The notes under the pieces: generated by a model | The model's input: only the letters and a program-made list of their open reading frames with translations | Told to the model about the DNA's origin: nothing | Database searches by the model: none | NCBI GenBank assembly: GCA_037043015.1 | Contig: CM073326.1 | Span: 14,578,345-14,642,344 of the forward strand | From: Bryum argenteum | Taxonomy: Eukaryota; Streptophyta; Bryopsida; Bryales; Bryaceae | DNA length: 64,000 nt | Reading direction: 5' to 3' | Made by a program: the position numbers and the translations under genes | Shown: positions 23,256 to 34,504 of the stretch, piece after piece | Position numbering within the stretch: position 1 is the stretch's first letter | How the letters are laid out: the number at the start of each line of letters is the position of its first letter

Positions 23256-23521
23256 CACTACTATCAGAGGGGTGGTTTTGTAATGTCTTTTTGCAACGTT
23301 TTTTAAACTGAACGTTGCTAAAATGAAGCAACGTCGTTGTACTTGTTTCAACAAAATTTTCAACCTCAAAGTTATAAAATTGTAAATAACGTCCCTCAAA
23401 AATATGATAACATTGCATATATTGTTTTTAAGATTGTTAGAACAAGTACTAGGATGTTGCTTCACTTGTGCAATGTTTGGAAAGAAAATGTTGCTATTCC
23501 CTCTGTATGCAGTAGCAACCA
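23256..23521 (-). mobile_element. CACTA-like miniature element, right of DHAR
   Basis: This is the inverted partner of the element at 18,414. It starts CACTACTATC on the plus strand and contains GCAACGT/AACGTTG words. Its reverse complement shares 'ataactttgaggt', 'caagtacaacgacgtt' and 'agcaac' in the same order as the left copy. It is about 265 bp, has no ORF, and its ends are approximate. Confidence 0.4.
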
Positions 23522-24280
23522 CTTGGTTTTTTCTTAGATGGTTTTTTCTATACTTTTTGGCGTAGGATTTTCTGAGGTTTTTTCTGTACGTTTTGGCGTA
23601 GGAATTTCTGGGGTGTGGATGATCAATCTTTTTGCACCTCGAGAATATGTATGCTTGAAATCTTCATATTTGATCAAGTTGTATCTTGTTTCCATCTTTA
23701 TTGCTTTAAGAGTAGGGGTTCCACCCAACAATACAAGAAATTGAATGAAAATCTATAATGACCAATTTTGAAAAGCACTAACTCAAGTTCATCAAGTAAG
23801 ACACTCGTATTGGATCCAACTAGATTTCTTCAATCTCCCAATTGTACCCTAGTATGACTTACTAACTACTTTCAAAAGTGCATATAACTTATATGTTTTG
23901 TTCAGTTGAGCTATAACTCCAGGTTTTGAGTATTCTATTACTTTTGTTCAATATAAAAAATTATTTTTATCAAAAGTCGTTTTAAAATTAAAGTTACACA
24001 ACTCAAAAATAATGTATCTCAATAAATACTCAAGGACTAACCATTAAGATTCAACTTTCAACAGAACCAAACACCAAATACATAGAATGTGAATTTTCAT
24101 CCATTATTACATTTAAGAGACTAGATGCTTCACAAACAAAGACAATGAATCCAAATGTAAAATCGTTAGTCAATGTTAAATATCTTAAGTAAAGCCATTG
24201 AGGATGAGTTGTGTTTAACTATCTCCCAAAATCTCGTTAAGGCCGTGGAGTGCGGGCCGCAAAGTGCGCTTAAAAATGCA
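23522..24280. other. AT-rich intergenic DNA with a small tandem repeat
   Basis: About 36-bp units 'ggttttttctatactttttgg' / 'ggttttttctgtacgttttgg' are repeated at 23,541-23,612. Nothing else is recognised. Confidence 0.4.
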
Positions 24281-24372
24281 GGGGGGGGGGTATGGGAGGG
24301 GTTCAGTTGGAGGGTCTTGGGGGCGGGGGGTCTTGGGGGAGGGGGGTCTTGGGACAACGGATCTTGGGGAGA
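24281..24372 (+). repeat. G-rich tandem tract, G-quadruplex candidate
   Basis: A G10 run is followed by repeated GGGTCTTGGGGG units (about 24,312-24,370), with many G-runs of three to six within 90 bp on the plus strand. This fits the standard G-quadruplex pattern and is isolated in otherwise AT-rich DNA. Confidence 0.8.
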
Positions 24373-24547
24373 GATTTATCCCATATCATTTGCAACTACT
24401 TCCTCCCCTAAAAATGTAAAAAAGGGCTGGGGGCTCTCTTCAAGAGAAAACCTATTACCAAAAAAAAGCACATTTATGGGCCCATGTGGCACCCCCTTAA
24501 GGGGATCCATGTGGCAAGCAAGACCATTAGATTAATTAATTAACATT

Positions 24548-24574
24548 GTTGCATAGTGAAGGTCACTATGCAAC
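24548..24574. repeat. Perfect 12-bp stem, 3-base loop hairpin
   Basis: GTTGCATAGTGA, loop AGG, then TCACTATGCAAC. The GTTGC word matches those in the CACTA-like elements nearby, so it may be a terminal fragment of such an element. Confidence 0.8.
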
Positions 24575-24662
24575 ATCTCAGTGACTAAGGGTACATGCAC
24601 TTAGTGGAGTAGTGTAAGTTATATTTCTATCAAACTGAATGACTCATTCATCAAGACTTCTA

Positions 24663-24722
24663 CACGGCCCGATGGAATCAAACATTCTTAGTCACGGCCC
24701 GATGGAATCAAACATTCTTAGT
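24663..24722 (+). repeat. 30-bp exact direct duplication
   Basis: The unit beginning CACGGCCCGATGGAATCAAA occurs twice without interruption (24,663-24,692 and 24,693-24,722) and is identical. Confidence 0.95.
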
Positions 24723-24928
24723 GGGAATAAGGTAGACTGACCTATAACTGACAACTTAAGAATTTTAGCACATGATATTAAGGTATATATATTTTTTAGA
24801 ATTTTTCATGTGTGCAAACATAAGGTTCTTGTTGAATGCAAAAAGTTTTGTGATTTTATTTGCATTATTCAAATAGTTATAATTATTTAAAGTGAAAAGT
24901 TGCTTGGAACCTAAAGCCGAATACATGC

Positions 24929-25160
24929 TCAAATATACAAATGAGGTACATCTATTCTTTCAAAATCTAGGAATTGGGCTTGATCGGTTATTGGTCGCCT
25001 GTCGGTTTTGGGTCTGTCTACCTTACTGTTAGAAAGCTTGATGAAAATACCACACTTCCCATATATGCTCACCAAATGTTTCTGGTACAAAAACATGATA
25101 AAATATATCCTCAAGCATCTAGCTACCACGACGTGTACGTGGATCAAGCTCTTTTTATTT
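24929..25160 (-). repeat. Dispersed repeat, copy A (possible TE relic)
   Basis: On the minus strand this reads AGATGTACCTCATTTGTATA, as at 39,751-39,770 on the plus strand. Conceptual peptides from both copies share RPK(T/S)D and DVPHLYI. It is probably a fragment of an old dispersed element, since the two copies lie 15 kb apart in opposite orientation. Confidence 0.5.
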
Positions 25161-25282
25161 TGCTTTGCACAATATGGATTCAAGTTGTGGTGTACTCCTT
25201 TGCTAACTAGTAACTTCGTACAGTTGCTCCAGTGTTGGAAGGTCCTACATGTTTTTTTGCCTGTATTTGTGCTAAATGACAA

Positions 25283-25957
25283 AAATGATCACTTCGGAAC
25301 ATAGTACTGCAGTTCTTGGTGGTATTAAAGAAATTTGAATACCACCAATATTAACTCACCACTTACCAACCAACCACCGAAAAGTTCAAAGGATGTTCAT
25401 GAAGTGTCCAGTGCACTCAAACTTGTAAACAAGAGTATGAAGTATGAAAGATTTGAGGATCATTTCTAAATATTAAAAAAAAAAATCAACATGATTCAAA
25501 TGTCTCTGTGCCCATATATGTACCCAATTTAGTGTCATGGTACACTGGCTACCACATGAACAAAACTTACAAACAAATTTGTGCATGATTTCACAAACCT
25601 CGGCTTTAACTAGCCAGAATTATATTACTCATAATAAGAAAGTTTCTCACACTGGCTTAGTTTGACGCGGCATCTTAGCAAGCGGATTAGTACAAATCGT
25701 AAGTTGCTGTTTTGACGAGTACCTTGATGTTGGATGTCGAAGTGCTTAAAGAGACTGAGCAACAATACCACAGTGGCATGGCAAGTCCACTGAAATGGGA
25801 ATATTGCAATTAGAAGCTGTAGTGTAAAGCAAAAGAGTAACAGTACCTCACAGACAGTATCATTCCCACAAACAAGAACAAATTCCGACTCGTACATCTC
25901 TTATACAATATGCAACTTGAGCCTTCCGACCTCGTCACGCTCCACTGGCTAGTACGT
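25283..25957. other. AT-rich intergenic DNA
   Basis: I see no supported feature. Confidence 0.3.
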
Positions 25958-26455
25958 ACTCCAAGCTGCTATGAACGAAGAGACCAATCTGCGTTCTAGT
26001 CAGAGTTATGCACATGAAGAATCAATCGTCCAACCGTAGAATCGAAAAGTCTCCACATGTGCACATAACACTGACTAAAACTCATAGTGGTCTCTAATCT
26101 TGAGTTCTCGTCTGTCTGTGTAGCCACGGCACATCCTCATAACCAGTGTGGACAAACTAGCGTGGACAAGATCTGAAGAGAGAGTCCTCTGTCGCTTTTC
26201 AGAGCCTTCACTTCATCACTACTCCAAGCTAGTACCATGAATGAAGAGACCGATCTGGGTTTCAGGCAGTGTACATGCATGCAGAATCAACCATTCAACC
26301 GTAGGTTGCCGTGAAAAAGACTCCATGCACATAACACTGACTAAAACTCATAGTGCTCTCTTATCTCGAGTGCTCGATCGTCTGTCTGTGTGGTAGCCAC
26401 GGCACATCCTCATGCACAAATTCAGCGCAGACAAGATCTAAAGAGAGAGTCCTCG
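25958..26455 (+). repeat. ~235-bp tandem duplication (offset 263 bp)
   Basis: Copy 1 (25,958-26,191) and copy 2 (26,221-26,455) both begin ACTCCAAGCT. They share 'cacataacactgactaaaac', 'gccacggcacatcctcat' and 'agagagagtcctc' in order, with moderate divergence. No gene is recognised. Confidence 0.85.
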
Positions 26456-26610
26456 ATCTGTGGCTCTGTCTGCAGCTGAAAGGAATGTTTATGAGAGTGG
26501 CCGGCAGGAGCAGGTGAGGTTGTACAGATCATTCATCATTGAGTTTATATATTTTCATGGAAGTGGCGTGATTGCTTAGTCTTGAGCCACATGGCCTGAT
26601 CGAGGCGGCT

Positions 26611-26720
26611 TACAGACAGATGCGTTCCACGAAACACAGACAGATCCGTTTTCCGAAACACAGACAGATGCGATCAGCACCTCGCGCCGGTACTAGATAG
26701 CTAGCGTCAATCATTTAAAA
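26611..26720 (+). repeat. Short ACAGACAGAT repeats
   Basis: Four imperfect copies of 'acacagacaga' occur within about 110 bp, spaced irregularly. Confidence 0.7.
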
Positions 26721-28740
26721 CACAGACAGAGCCTACAAACAGTCTATAGATAGATTTTTATCGGCTGTTGTCGCTATTGACTTGAAGCTCGATTCCAAGG
26801 AGCCTTTGCATGAAAGTAAATCTTGAGTTCTGAACTTCGATTGACTGGCAGGGCAGCATGTGGCGAACAGTGCTGGGTACCATATATATACAATATGTAA
26901 ACTTTGTTCACATTCAGATTCATCCGGGTACCATATACTCTTTGTTCACACGATGATGGTTGAGATTCTTTTCCGTCTCTCTCTCCTCGAGATCACCTGT
27001 AACTAAGTAAAACTGTAGCTTTTGTTACTGCTCAAGAGTAGCACTTGTAGAAGTATGGGAGAGTGCTCAATAATGGCTCAAATTTCAGACTAGGAAATCT
27101 GGAGTGAAGTAAACAGTGTAAGTAATCGGTTCTTCCATGGAGAAAGTATGTGGAAGGATAGTCATAGTGGATTCATCATTTTACAACTCTTTTACAATTC
27201 AAATGCTATGGTTTTTCAAAGGTGGACTTCTAGGTGTTTTTAGAATGGTGCCTCAATTTAACACTCTATAATGTTTGGGATGGAATGCATGGTACTCTTG
27301 ATTTGTGAAGCAGTTTTGTACCTGTAGGCAAAATAGCCTAGTGCTCTATTATTGGTACCGCTCCATTTTAGAGCACTCTCTCTTATTTGTTGTAGCAAAG
27401 GGGTTCAAATGTTAGTTTTGATGTATGTTAATGGTGGAATTAATGTGGTGGCAAAATTGGATACTCTAACATTCTACAATCTCTTGGGTGCATTTAGAAA
27501 TAATGAGATTCAATAAATTATGAGCTTTGCCTTTAAATGGCTCCCAAATTGCAACTTTTTGCTTGAACTTGTAACTAAATGGTATTGTCATGAATACTTT
27601 TTATTACTAAAGTTAGTGGCTTTTGGACTTTCACCTCTTCTCATGCAATCATTTGAACAAGATATTGCCGAAATTTCAAAAATATTGCACATGTGTTAGT
27701 AATCATTTAAGTCATTCTTATAGGCTTTTGAAGATTGATTTCTATGTAGAAGTAATCAATCATGTGAGGAAGAGTGAATCTCTATGTTTGAAACTCCATA
27801 ATTCATTTATACGTTGATGAGGATGTAAGTGCTTTGAAAGCATCCAAATCTCCACATTTAAGTTATATCAATGACACTCAAAATTTACTATGTACATGTT
27901 ATGTACATCTTAGGAAGTTGGAATTGGAGCACATACAATCTTGTTTTTGCAATATTATATACACCGCCCATTATGTAAAATTGACTAATAGTTTTGTATC
28001 TTATACTTAGTTGTAAAATAGCTTCCTATACTCGTTTGGAATTGAGAGAATTACAAGACAATTTGCACATCAGCTAGTATTAGGTGATACTCTTTGTTGC
28101 TTGTTGCCTCTTGCCCAAACTTGGCTGCTTCAAATACTACTAGAAGAGGATTTGCAATGTAAACATTAATAAAAAATGCATTGGTATAATACTTGCATTA
28201 GCAAAGTTATTGACCTTAAACACAATCATGCTTTTTAGAACATATTTCAGTGACCAAACTAATGTGTTAGAGCTTATATCCAAGCAAAAGAAGATAGCAA
28301 ACATATAGACTCTAAGATTCTAAGTATCATCAATAATAAGAAGCCAATGTACTTGATATGAATAATAAGGTGAGTAATTGGAAATTCAAAGAGTAAGTGC
28401 CAGAAGTTGTGTATGCATGCCCCAAGAAATTGAAGTTTCTATTAAGTTATGTACTAGAAATTACGTTTATCTGTTTATTTTTCAATTTTCATTTTTTAAA
28501 GTCATTTGACCATGTGAGGTCATATTTTTGATGTTGATCATGTGGTTCTTGAAAAACAATAAACTCTAAGAACACCGTGATGAAATCTACATCTAAAAAA
28601 TAGAATTTTTTTGGTTTCCACAAAAGCGTAATCTGGTAGAGGCTTTCATAACCAAAAAAAATAAGTGTGTGACACTTTGGTCCAAAATGCCATACCCTTC
28701 GAAGACTCAAGACATCGATGAATGTAGGTCATCCACATGG
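26721..28740. other. AT-rich intergenic DNA upstream of eS24
   Basis: Only short random ORFs are seen. No RNA gene, transposon end or promoter can be supported except near the right edge. Confidence 0.4.
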
Positions 28741-28759
28741 ATGAAATCACGTAACCGAG

Positions 28760-28829
28760 TTAGGGTTTGGGGCCGCCCCAGGGTGGTAACACCAACGCAA
28801 GACGATGAACTCTCTCTTTTGCTTGCTTG
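28760..28829 (+). promoter_or_regulatory. Telo-box and pyrimidine-rich leader of the eS24 gene
   Basis: TTAGGGTTT (28,760-28,768) is the reverse form of the plant telo-box (AAACCCTAA), a known element of ribosomal protein promoters. A pyrimidine-rich stretch, CTCTCTCTTTTGCTTGCTTG (about 28,809-28,828), lies about 40-60 bp before the ATG and resembles a 5'TOP-like start. The start site is inferred, not shown. Confidence 0.6.
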
Positions 28830-28866
28830 CGTTTGAATCCCCGAAGCGTTGCAGCGACCCGCAGCG

Positions 28867-29697
28867 ATGGCGGAAAAGGCGTGCACCGTGCGAACCAGGA
28901 AGTTCATGACCAACCGCCTGCTCGCCCGCAAGCAGTTCGTAAGCTCCCGATTCAAATCCCTTAAACCTCTCGCAATTCTCTCCATGGTTAGGGTTTTACT
29001 AATGAAGCGGAAACCATGTGCATGGTTAGGGTTACTGATGAGGCTGAAATCGTGTGCTGCAGGTCATCGATGTGCTCCACCCCGGCCGCGCGAATGTGTC
29101 AAAGGTAAGTCCATCGAATCTCGCTTGCTGTCTCTTTTTTCCTTATTAGGTCAGGAGCGAAGCTGAGAGTGGAATTACTGGCAACAGGCTGAGCTGAAGG
29201 AGAAGCTGACCAAGCTTTACGAAGTTCGCGATCCCCAGACCATCTTCGTGTTCGGCTTCAGGACGCAATTTGGAGGTGGCAAGTCCACCGGGTTTGGCCT
29301 CATCTACGATTCCGTAGACTCTGCTAAGAAATACGAGCCTAAGTACAGGCTCATTAGGGTAAGTGTTTTCCTTGTCTTTCAGTGCACGATTTTCTTTGTC
29401 TTCCAATGCACGGTTTTCTTTGAATCGAAAGAGAGTGCCGTACCGACGTTAGGGCTTTGTTTCAGAATGGACTGGCGACCAAGGTTGAGAAGTCCAGGAA
29501 GCAGATTAAGGAGCGCAAGAACCGTGCCAAGAAGATCCGGGGTGTGAAGAAGGTACGTGCTTCTGAACTCTATACTCAATTGAGTGCTAGATTGTGAGCT
29601 GGATGTTAAAGGGGCAGTCTGGACAATGAGCTCGTTGCTAAGAGATTGCTTTTGTTTGCAGACCAAGGCCGCTGGAGATGCCAAGAAGAAAAAGTAA
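28867..29697 (+). CDS. RPS24: 40S ribosomal protein eS24, 5 exons
   Basis: Structural protein of the small cytosolic ribosomal subunit. Exons 28867-28938, 29063-29104, 29188-29358, 29466-29552 and 29662-29697 join in phase with GT-AG introns to 135 aa, the usual plant length. It begins [18 protein letters not shown] and continues [46 protein letters not shown] and the basic tail [20 protein letters not shown], ending in KKKK. All introns fall between codons. Intron 1 holds two ~38-bp near-copies of 'catggttagggtt...', that is, two further TTAGGG words just inside the gene. It is an intact, ordinary gene. Confidence 0.96.
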
Positions 29698-30505
29698 GCT
29701 GGCGTAGTGCTGCTGGGATTTTTAGGGCAGGATGTATTCTCGTCCTTGTTGATTGTCTGATAAGTCAGACCAGACGACAGATTGTGAATGGATCCAGGTT
29801 TTCATTAATCGACATCAGAGTTTTTGTACTTGAGACACAGAGTTCTAAGTTTCATGTTTGGCTTCCTCGAGAATGCTGTTGGTTACTTATTTTCACATGG
29901 TTTGTTGGGTGAGATGAGTCTACATACGGTTTACGATTGTCGCATCAATTTTTATGTTGGTGTTCGTTTTCTCCGAAATCGTGTGTTCTTGTGGACTTTT
30001 TCAGTTGCAGATCTTTTTTGATGTTCTTGGAAAGTTGGTTTGCATTATATAGTTTCTGATGATCAAGGTAGGACCCTCTGCTGTGAAGAAGTTTTGATGG
30101 TGCCAGCAGCAAGATCCTTTAGAGTGGTAATACGGTAGTATTTCAACAGCCTGAAGCTTGATTATGCATTTCTGCTGGAGATGAGAGAATGATCTACTAG
30201 TTCTAAAATTGAGAAATGCTTGGAAGGATCAAGTACGATATATTGTTAGGAGTTGGGGTCCGAACGTGAGGACCTACTCCATGTTGTTTTGGTTTTTCCA
30301 TCTATCAATATACTAGTTATTGTCAACAAGAATGAACAGTAAATGTCAACAAGAGTGAAATCATGAGGACTCTTGATGTCAAGTACAACGCAAATTGCGG
30401 ACAACAGTAAACTTTAAATATTAGGGAAATCCGGAATAATATATGTAATGTTGGATTTTGAATGTTATACTTCCAGACTGAAATGTACATGTACAAACTA
30501 AAAAT
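29698..30505. other. eS24 3' flank and spacer
   Basis: Presumed 3' UTR followed by AT-rich DNA. No further gene is recognised. Confidence 0.4.
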
Positions 30506-30593
30506 TTGGAACGGTCAGAACTCTTTGATGCTTTTGAAACTCAAACCTTTTGGAACGGTCAGAACTCTTTGATGCTTATAAAACTCAAACCTA
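30506..30593 (+). repeat. 44-bp tandem duplication
   Basis: The unit TTGGAACGGTCAGAACTCTT occurs at 30,506 and 30,550 with two mismatches in the remainder. It lies in non-coding DNA. Confidence 0.9.
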
Positions 30594-31150
30594 TCTACTC
30601 TCTAAAAACCCTTCCACTTGAAGAGACTCAATACTGTTGAACTTTTTAAATAATACGGTCCAAACTCAAAGTACGCAAACCTAACCCTTGTGATGTTCTT
30701 TACTCCGAAACGTCCCAGCCTATTTATAGCCAAAAAACACATTCTCAAAAAGTGTCTTTGATGATAAAGATAAGTTGTCAAGATTTCAACTATACAAACT
30801 TGTAACAAAGTTGTTATAGGTCACTTAAACCAAACTTTGAGTCATGAGGCCTCATGGATCAGGAGATCATAATGTATGAGTACTACACATATTGCAGATT
30901 ATCATCATGTACACTTTGGCGCAGAAATTCTATCAACAGACCAATCGGAATCAAAAGACCATCAACTACGAAGTTACTCACCTTCATCTCAATAGCACCT
31001 TTGCCCCAAAAAAAAACATCAAAAAATTTCTTGGCTCAAATAATAGCCTTGCAATGACCAAATCGACAAACATTTTATGAAGGAAACAAGTCCTTACCCG
31101 TGTCCTCCGGACACGCACATCAAAATGGTCATATTAAAATTTATGAAATG

Positions 31151-32806
31151 TACAATGGCAACCACAAATAGTTGTACTGTACAAGAGGAGTTTTTTTTCA
31201 AAAATACTTGCCAAATCTACATGAACTCTCATAAAATAACAAAAACACAACCACAAGCACGTATAGTTGCAACAAGCATAAAACACAAAGTTTTCAATGA
31301 AAGTATGAATTAGAAAAACACACAATAATTCAAATGTGTAACAAGCATGTACAATTCTTTATGGTCAAATTGATTTTTATTGCATATTGACTATAGAAAA
31401 TAAGATTAAAAATTACTAAACACCTTTATAACTCAATGATTCAACTCATAAGCACTCACAAACACTACCACCGTGTGTGGCCACCTCTTGCATGGTAGAC
31501 ATCAAGAGCTCTTTGAGGCATAGAGCGTATTAACTTCCTAACAACATCAGGCTCTATACCGTACCAAATTTCTTGGATCTTCTCCCATAAGTCACTTTGA
31601 CTAGTTGGTTTCCTTGTAGACCTTCTCAGACGACGATCTACTTCATTCCAAAGATGTTCTATTGGATTGAGATCAAGTGATTGTGGAGGGTGTCCAATAA
31701 GCTCAAACTTTTGAGCACGCAAGCACTCTACAACATAATGTGCAGTATGCTTTGGGTCATTATCGTGCTGGAAAATAACCTCATCCTCTTCTAAACCTTG
31801 CATCTGTATAGTACCCATAACTTCCGTCTCTAAAATGTTGCGATATACATATTTATCCATCTTCCCTTCAATCAGGTGAAGCTTGCCAACTCCTTCCCAA
31901 GTCATACAACCCCAAACCATTATGTTTCCTCCTCCATGTTTGACTGTAGATTGCACATGCTGATCTAAAAGACAATCTCCACTCTTTCTCCAACAATATT
32001 GACGTCCATCTGAGCCAAAAAGATTGAATTTAGACTCATCAGAAAAAATGACATGAGCCCAAAACTCCCAATCTGCATGCTTGCACTTCTTTGCCCACTG
32101 CAAACGACGTGCTCGATGTTTCTTTGTCAAAAGTGGCTTCTTGGTCTTCACGCATGCTCTCAACCCTTGCCTCCGAAGACTCCTTTTCACCGTATTATCA
32201 CTCAATTGGAAGCCCTCAGATCGTAACACTCTTCCTATAGCTGCCGCTGTGCTAACTAGTATTTGGATCATTTAATTCCTCACAATGCCACGGTCACCGC
32301 GTACATCTAGAATTCTAGGTCTACCAGTTGAAGTTTTATTTGTTAAACTCTCTCTCTCACGGAACCTTCGCACTATGTCAGAAGAAGTGCTTCGAGGAAT
32401 GCCCAAAACTGCAGAAATCTGGCCATATGAGTTGCCTCGCTCATACATCTCAAGAACTGCCCTACGTTGATTCTCAGACCTTCTAGGAGCCATAGTGAAT
32501 CACCAAAGGCCTGTGCAAATCATACAAAAAAAATCTGAAACAAAAAGCCTCACAAGTGCAATTGTAATGAGAAGATAGTGGTGTCTACAACTGATGTGCA
32601 TATAAAGTTGTACACACCCCTTCAAGATTTTTGCATGAATAATTTCTACAAGTGGCAAAGTTTTGGGGAGTCAATGTTAATTAGGTGCCATGTGGTGTAT
32701 CAATTAATGCTAACCCAAAAATCTCCTGTGAACCCACTTACTAAGCTACAGTCAACACCTGTCGAAGGGATGGGCCACTGTCCGAAGACTTCTGGTCGCC
32801 ACTGTA
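31151..32806 (-). mobile_element. Tc1-like (DD34E) DNA transposon, 1,656 bp with TIRs
   Basis: The left end TACAATGGCAACCACAAATA (31,151) and the reverse complement of the right end, TACAGTGGCGACCAGAAGTC (ending 32,806), match at 21 of 30 positions. The first two mismatches are G-to-A changes in the left copy, one of them at a CpG. Both ends carry TA, the standard Tc1/mariner target. The total length is typical of Tc1 elements. It lies between eS24 and the phospholipase D gene and holds a single transposase frame on the minus strand. Confidence 0.85.
31465..32493 (-). pseudogene. Tc1-family transposase, one in-frame stop
   Basis: Transposase of the IS630/Tc1/mariner superfamily (cut-and-paste, TA target). 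The frame runs from ATG at 32,493 to the stop at 31,465, 342 codon positions, the normal family length. It is interrupted once by TAA at 32,272-32,274, about residue 74; the two halves are in the same frame with no indel. The N part has paired-type helix-turn-helix sequence (SYGQISAVLGIPRSTSSDIV) and a GRPR hook. The catalytic part keeps all three acids: FSDESKFN, FQHDNDPKHTA and DLNPIEHLW. There are 34 residues between the second D and the E. It is inactive as written, but degeneration is minimal, so the insertion is probably young. Confidence 0.9.
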
Positions 32807-32929
32807 TAAAAAATCCAGACCTAGGTATGAAGAAAAAATACGAAGTTGGAGGTTTTTGGTGATATTGAAATTATGGGATATGCAATCAATATGCAAGTTC
32901 TCTCCTTCTCAGTTCTCCATGTTGTTTAA

Positions 32930-33350
32930 GATTTATAACATGTCCTCTGTTTCCATCTTTTTGGTTCCCCGTGTTTTTAAGATTTGTAGCATATCCTCAG
33001 TTTCCTTGTTCCATTGTTCCCAGTCTCCCGTCCTCTATTATAGTTTTCCATTCTTCACTTTTTCCTTAGTGGTTCTCTACCTCCAAACTCTCATTCATGG
33101 TTCCCTTTTGTTCCCGATTCCCCATTCTCCAACTTCCCTTATTGGTTTCCATCATTTCTTCTATGTTCTCATCATTCATTCCTAGTTCCCATCAGTCATT
33201 CTTTGTTCTCATTATTTGTTCCTAGTTCCCATCCTCTATTCGCTATTCCTACCCTTTGTTCCTCGTTCCTAGATCCCCTCCAATGAATGTTCCCTTCATC
33301 CCCCCTTTAGTTCTTCTTTGCTCTCATTTTCATGTTTTATATTCCTTGTC
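32930..33350 (+). repeat. Pyrimidine-rich degenerate GTTCCC repeat
   Basis: This stretch is full of imperfect 'gttcccatc' and 'ttcctagttccc' units of irregular spacing, strongly C/T biased on the plus strand. It is low complexity with no credible gene. Confidence 0.65.
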
Positions 33351-33502
33351 CCTTTGCCTCCTTGGTATATTCTTAAGATCTGATAAACTCTTAACAACAA
33401 TCAAATACCACTTATGGAAACTCTTCAAAATCTTTAGAACCCTTCATACCATGTATACATGACCTAATGATGATGACCATCACCATAACCATGCATCGTC
33501 AA

Positions 33503-33664
33503 GGTTGGTAGGTAGGTTGGTATGTAGGTAGATAGGTTTATATGTTGGTAGGTTGGTACATAGGTAGGTAGGTTTGTATGTTGGTAAGTTGGTAAGTAGG
33601 TAGGTTGGTACGGAGGTTGGTAGGTTTGTATGTTGGTAGGTTGGTAAGTTGGTGGGTAGGAAGG
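33503..33664 (+). repeat. (GGTA/GGTT)n minisatellite
   Basis: About 160 bp made of tetranucleotide words GGTA, GGTT and TATG in larger imperfect units ('ggtttgtatgttggta'). The minus strand would read Pro-Thr-Tyr repeats, but the low complexity explains this. Confidence 0.9.
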
Positions 33665-34189
33665 ATCGCCAAATAGTATTATGTTATAGAAGTAGGTATA
33701 CTCCAAACTAGACCCTCTGCACTCAGATTCATGCTTTATGTCCAAAACATCTTTGATATTTCTTACAGTAAAGCTAGACTCTAATTGGAAGCCTTCCCAA
33801 AAAACAAATTTGAAATTTGACGGTGGATAAGGAGCTCCTCAATATCATCCATATTTTTCCTTTTTCATTGATGAAACACTAATGCAAATCCAATAGCAAA
33901 AGTATTTGGATCAAAAAAACTTCCAACTAAAAAGTTGCTAAGAAACACCTAAAGATCATGCTATTTTGATTTTTCGGTATCACATAATTGGCTTGCAATG
34001 GTAAAGCATGTCCCAAGATTGGAAACCCAAAAACAAGAGTTGTCTGCACTAAAATGCATGCCAATAATTTATAATTTATTGAATGGGTCTGCAGTTTTTC
34101 TCACACAAACTAGACTTTATTTGAGACCTAGCCCAAGTGATTTCATTCAAAACGGACTTGAGTGAAGAAGTTATGGCTCTTCAAAGTTG
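33665..34189. other. AT-rich intergenic DNA
   Basis: I see nothing that can be supported in it. Confidence 0.3.
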
Positions 34190-34198
34190 CTGCCGCCC

Positions 34199-34495
34199 GG
34201 TTCATCGTATTTCAGTGCTACAAGCATTTTTCGGCTGCCAGGGAGGGGATGGGTAAATTGCCCCCTAATATTTTGATGTATAGGCTTTAAATTCCAAGGA
34301 GAAGGCTTATGAAGGGTAATTTGGGATCGCAGACCTCAAATTTGAACTCACAATTAAACAGAACGGTCCGCGGGGGGTTCAAATGGAAAATTCCAGGGAT
34401 TTCAAGGAAAAAATCCCATTGACTGATGGGGGCTCCGAGATCCCATTACTGATGGGGCTCCGTGAAAGACTCGTAGCACTGAAATACGGGGGTCC
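34199..34495. mobile_element. Mutator-like MITE (297 bp) with perfect 9-bp TSD
   Basis: The direct repeats CTGCCGCCC at 34,190-34,198 and 34,496-34,504 are identical 9-mers. Immediately inside, the ends form inverted repeats with a perfect 16-bp core, CGTATTTCAGTGCTAC, and start GG. TIRs of about 27 bp plus a 9-bp duplication fit a non-autonomous Mutator-like element. There is no transposase inside. Confidence 0.8.
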
Positions 34496-34504
34496 CTGCC
34501 GCCC

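Noticed and set aside
18414..24611. One large CACTA transposon containing DHAR, ending at GTAGTG near 24,605
   Set aside because: The flanking trinucleotides do not match and no transposase is present. Two separate miniature elements explain the similarity better.
30842..30855. 14-bp palindrome CATGAGGCCTCATG
   Set aside because: Too short and isolated to support any feature.
33464..33745. Pro-Thr-Tyr-rich minus-strand ORF
   Set aside because: It is a translation of the GGTA/GGTT minisatellite.
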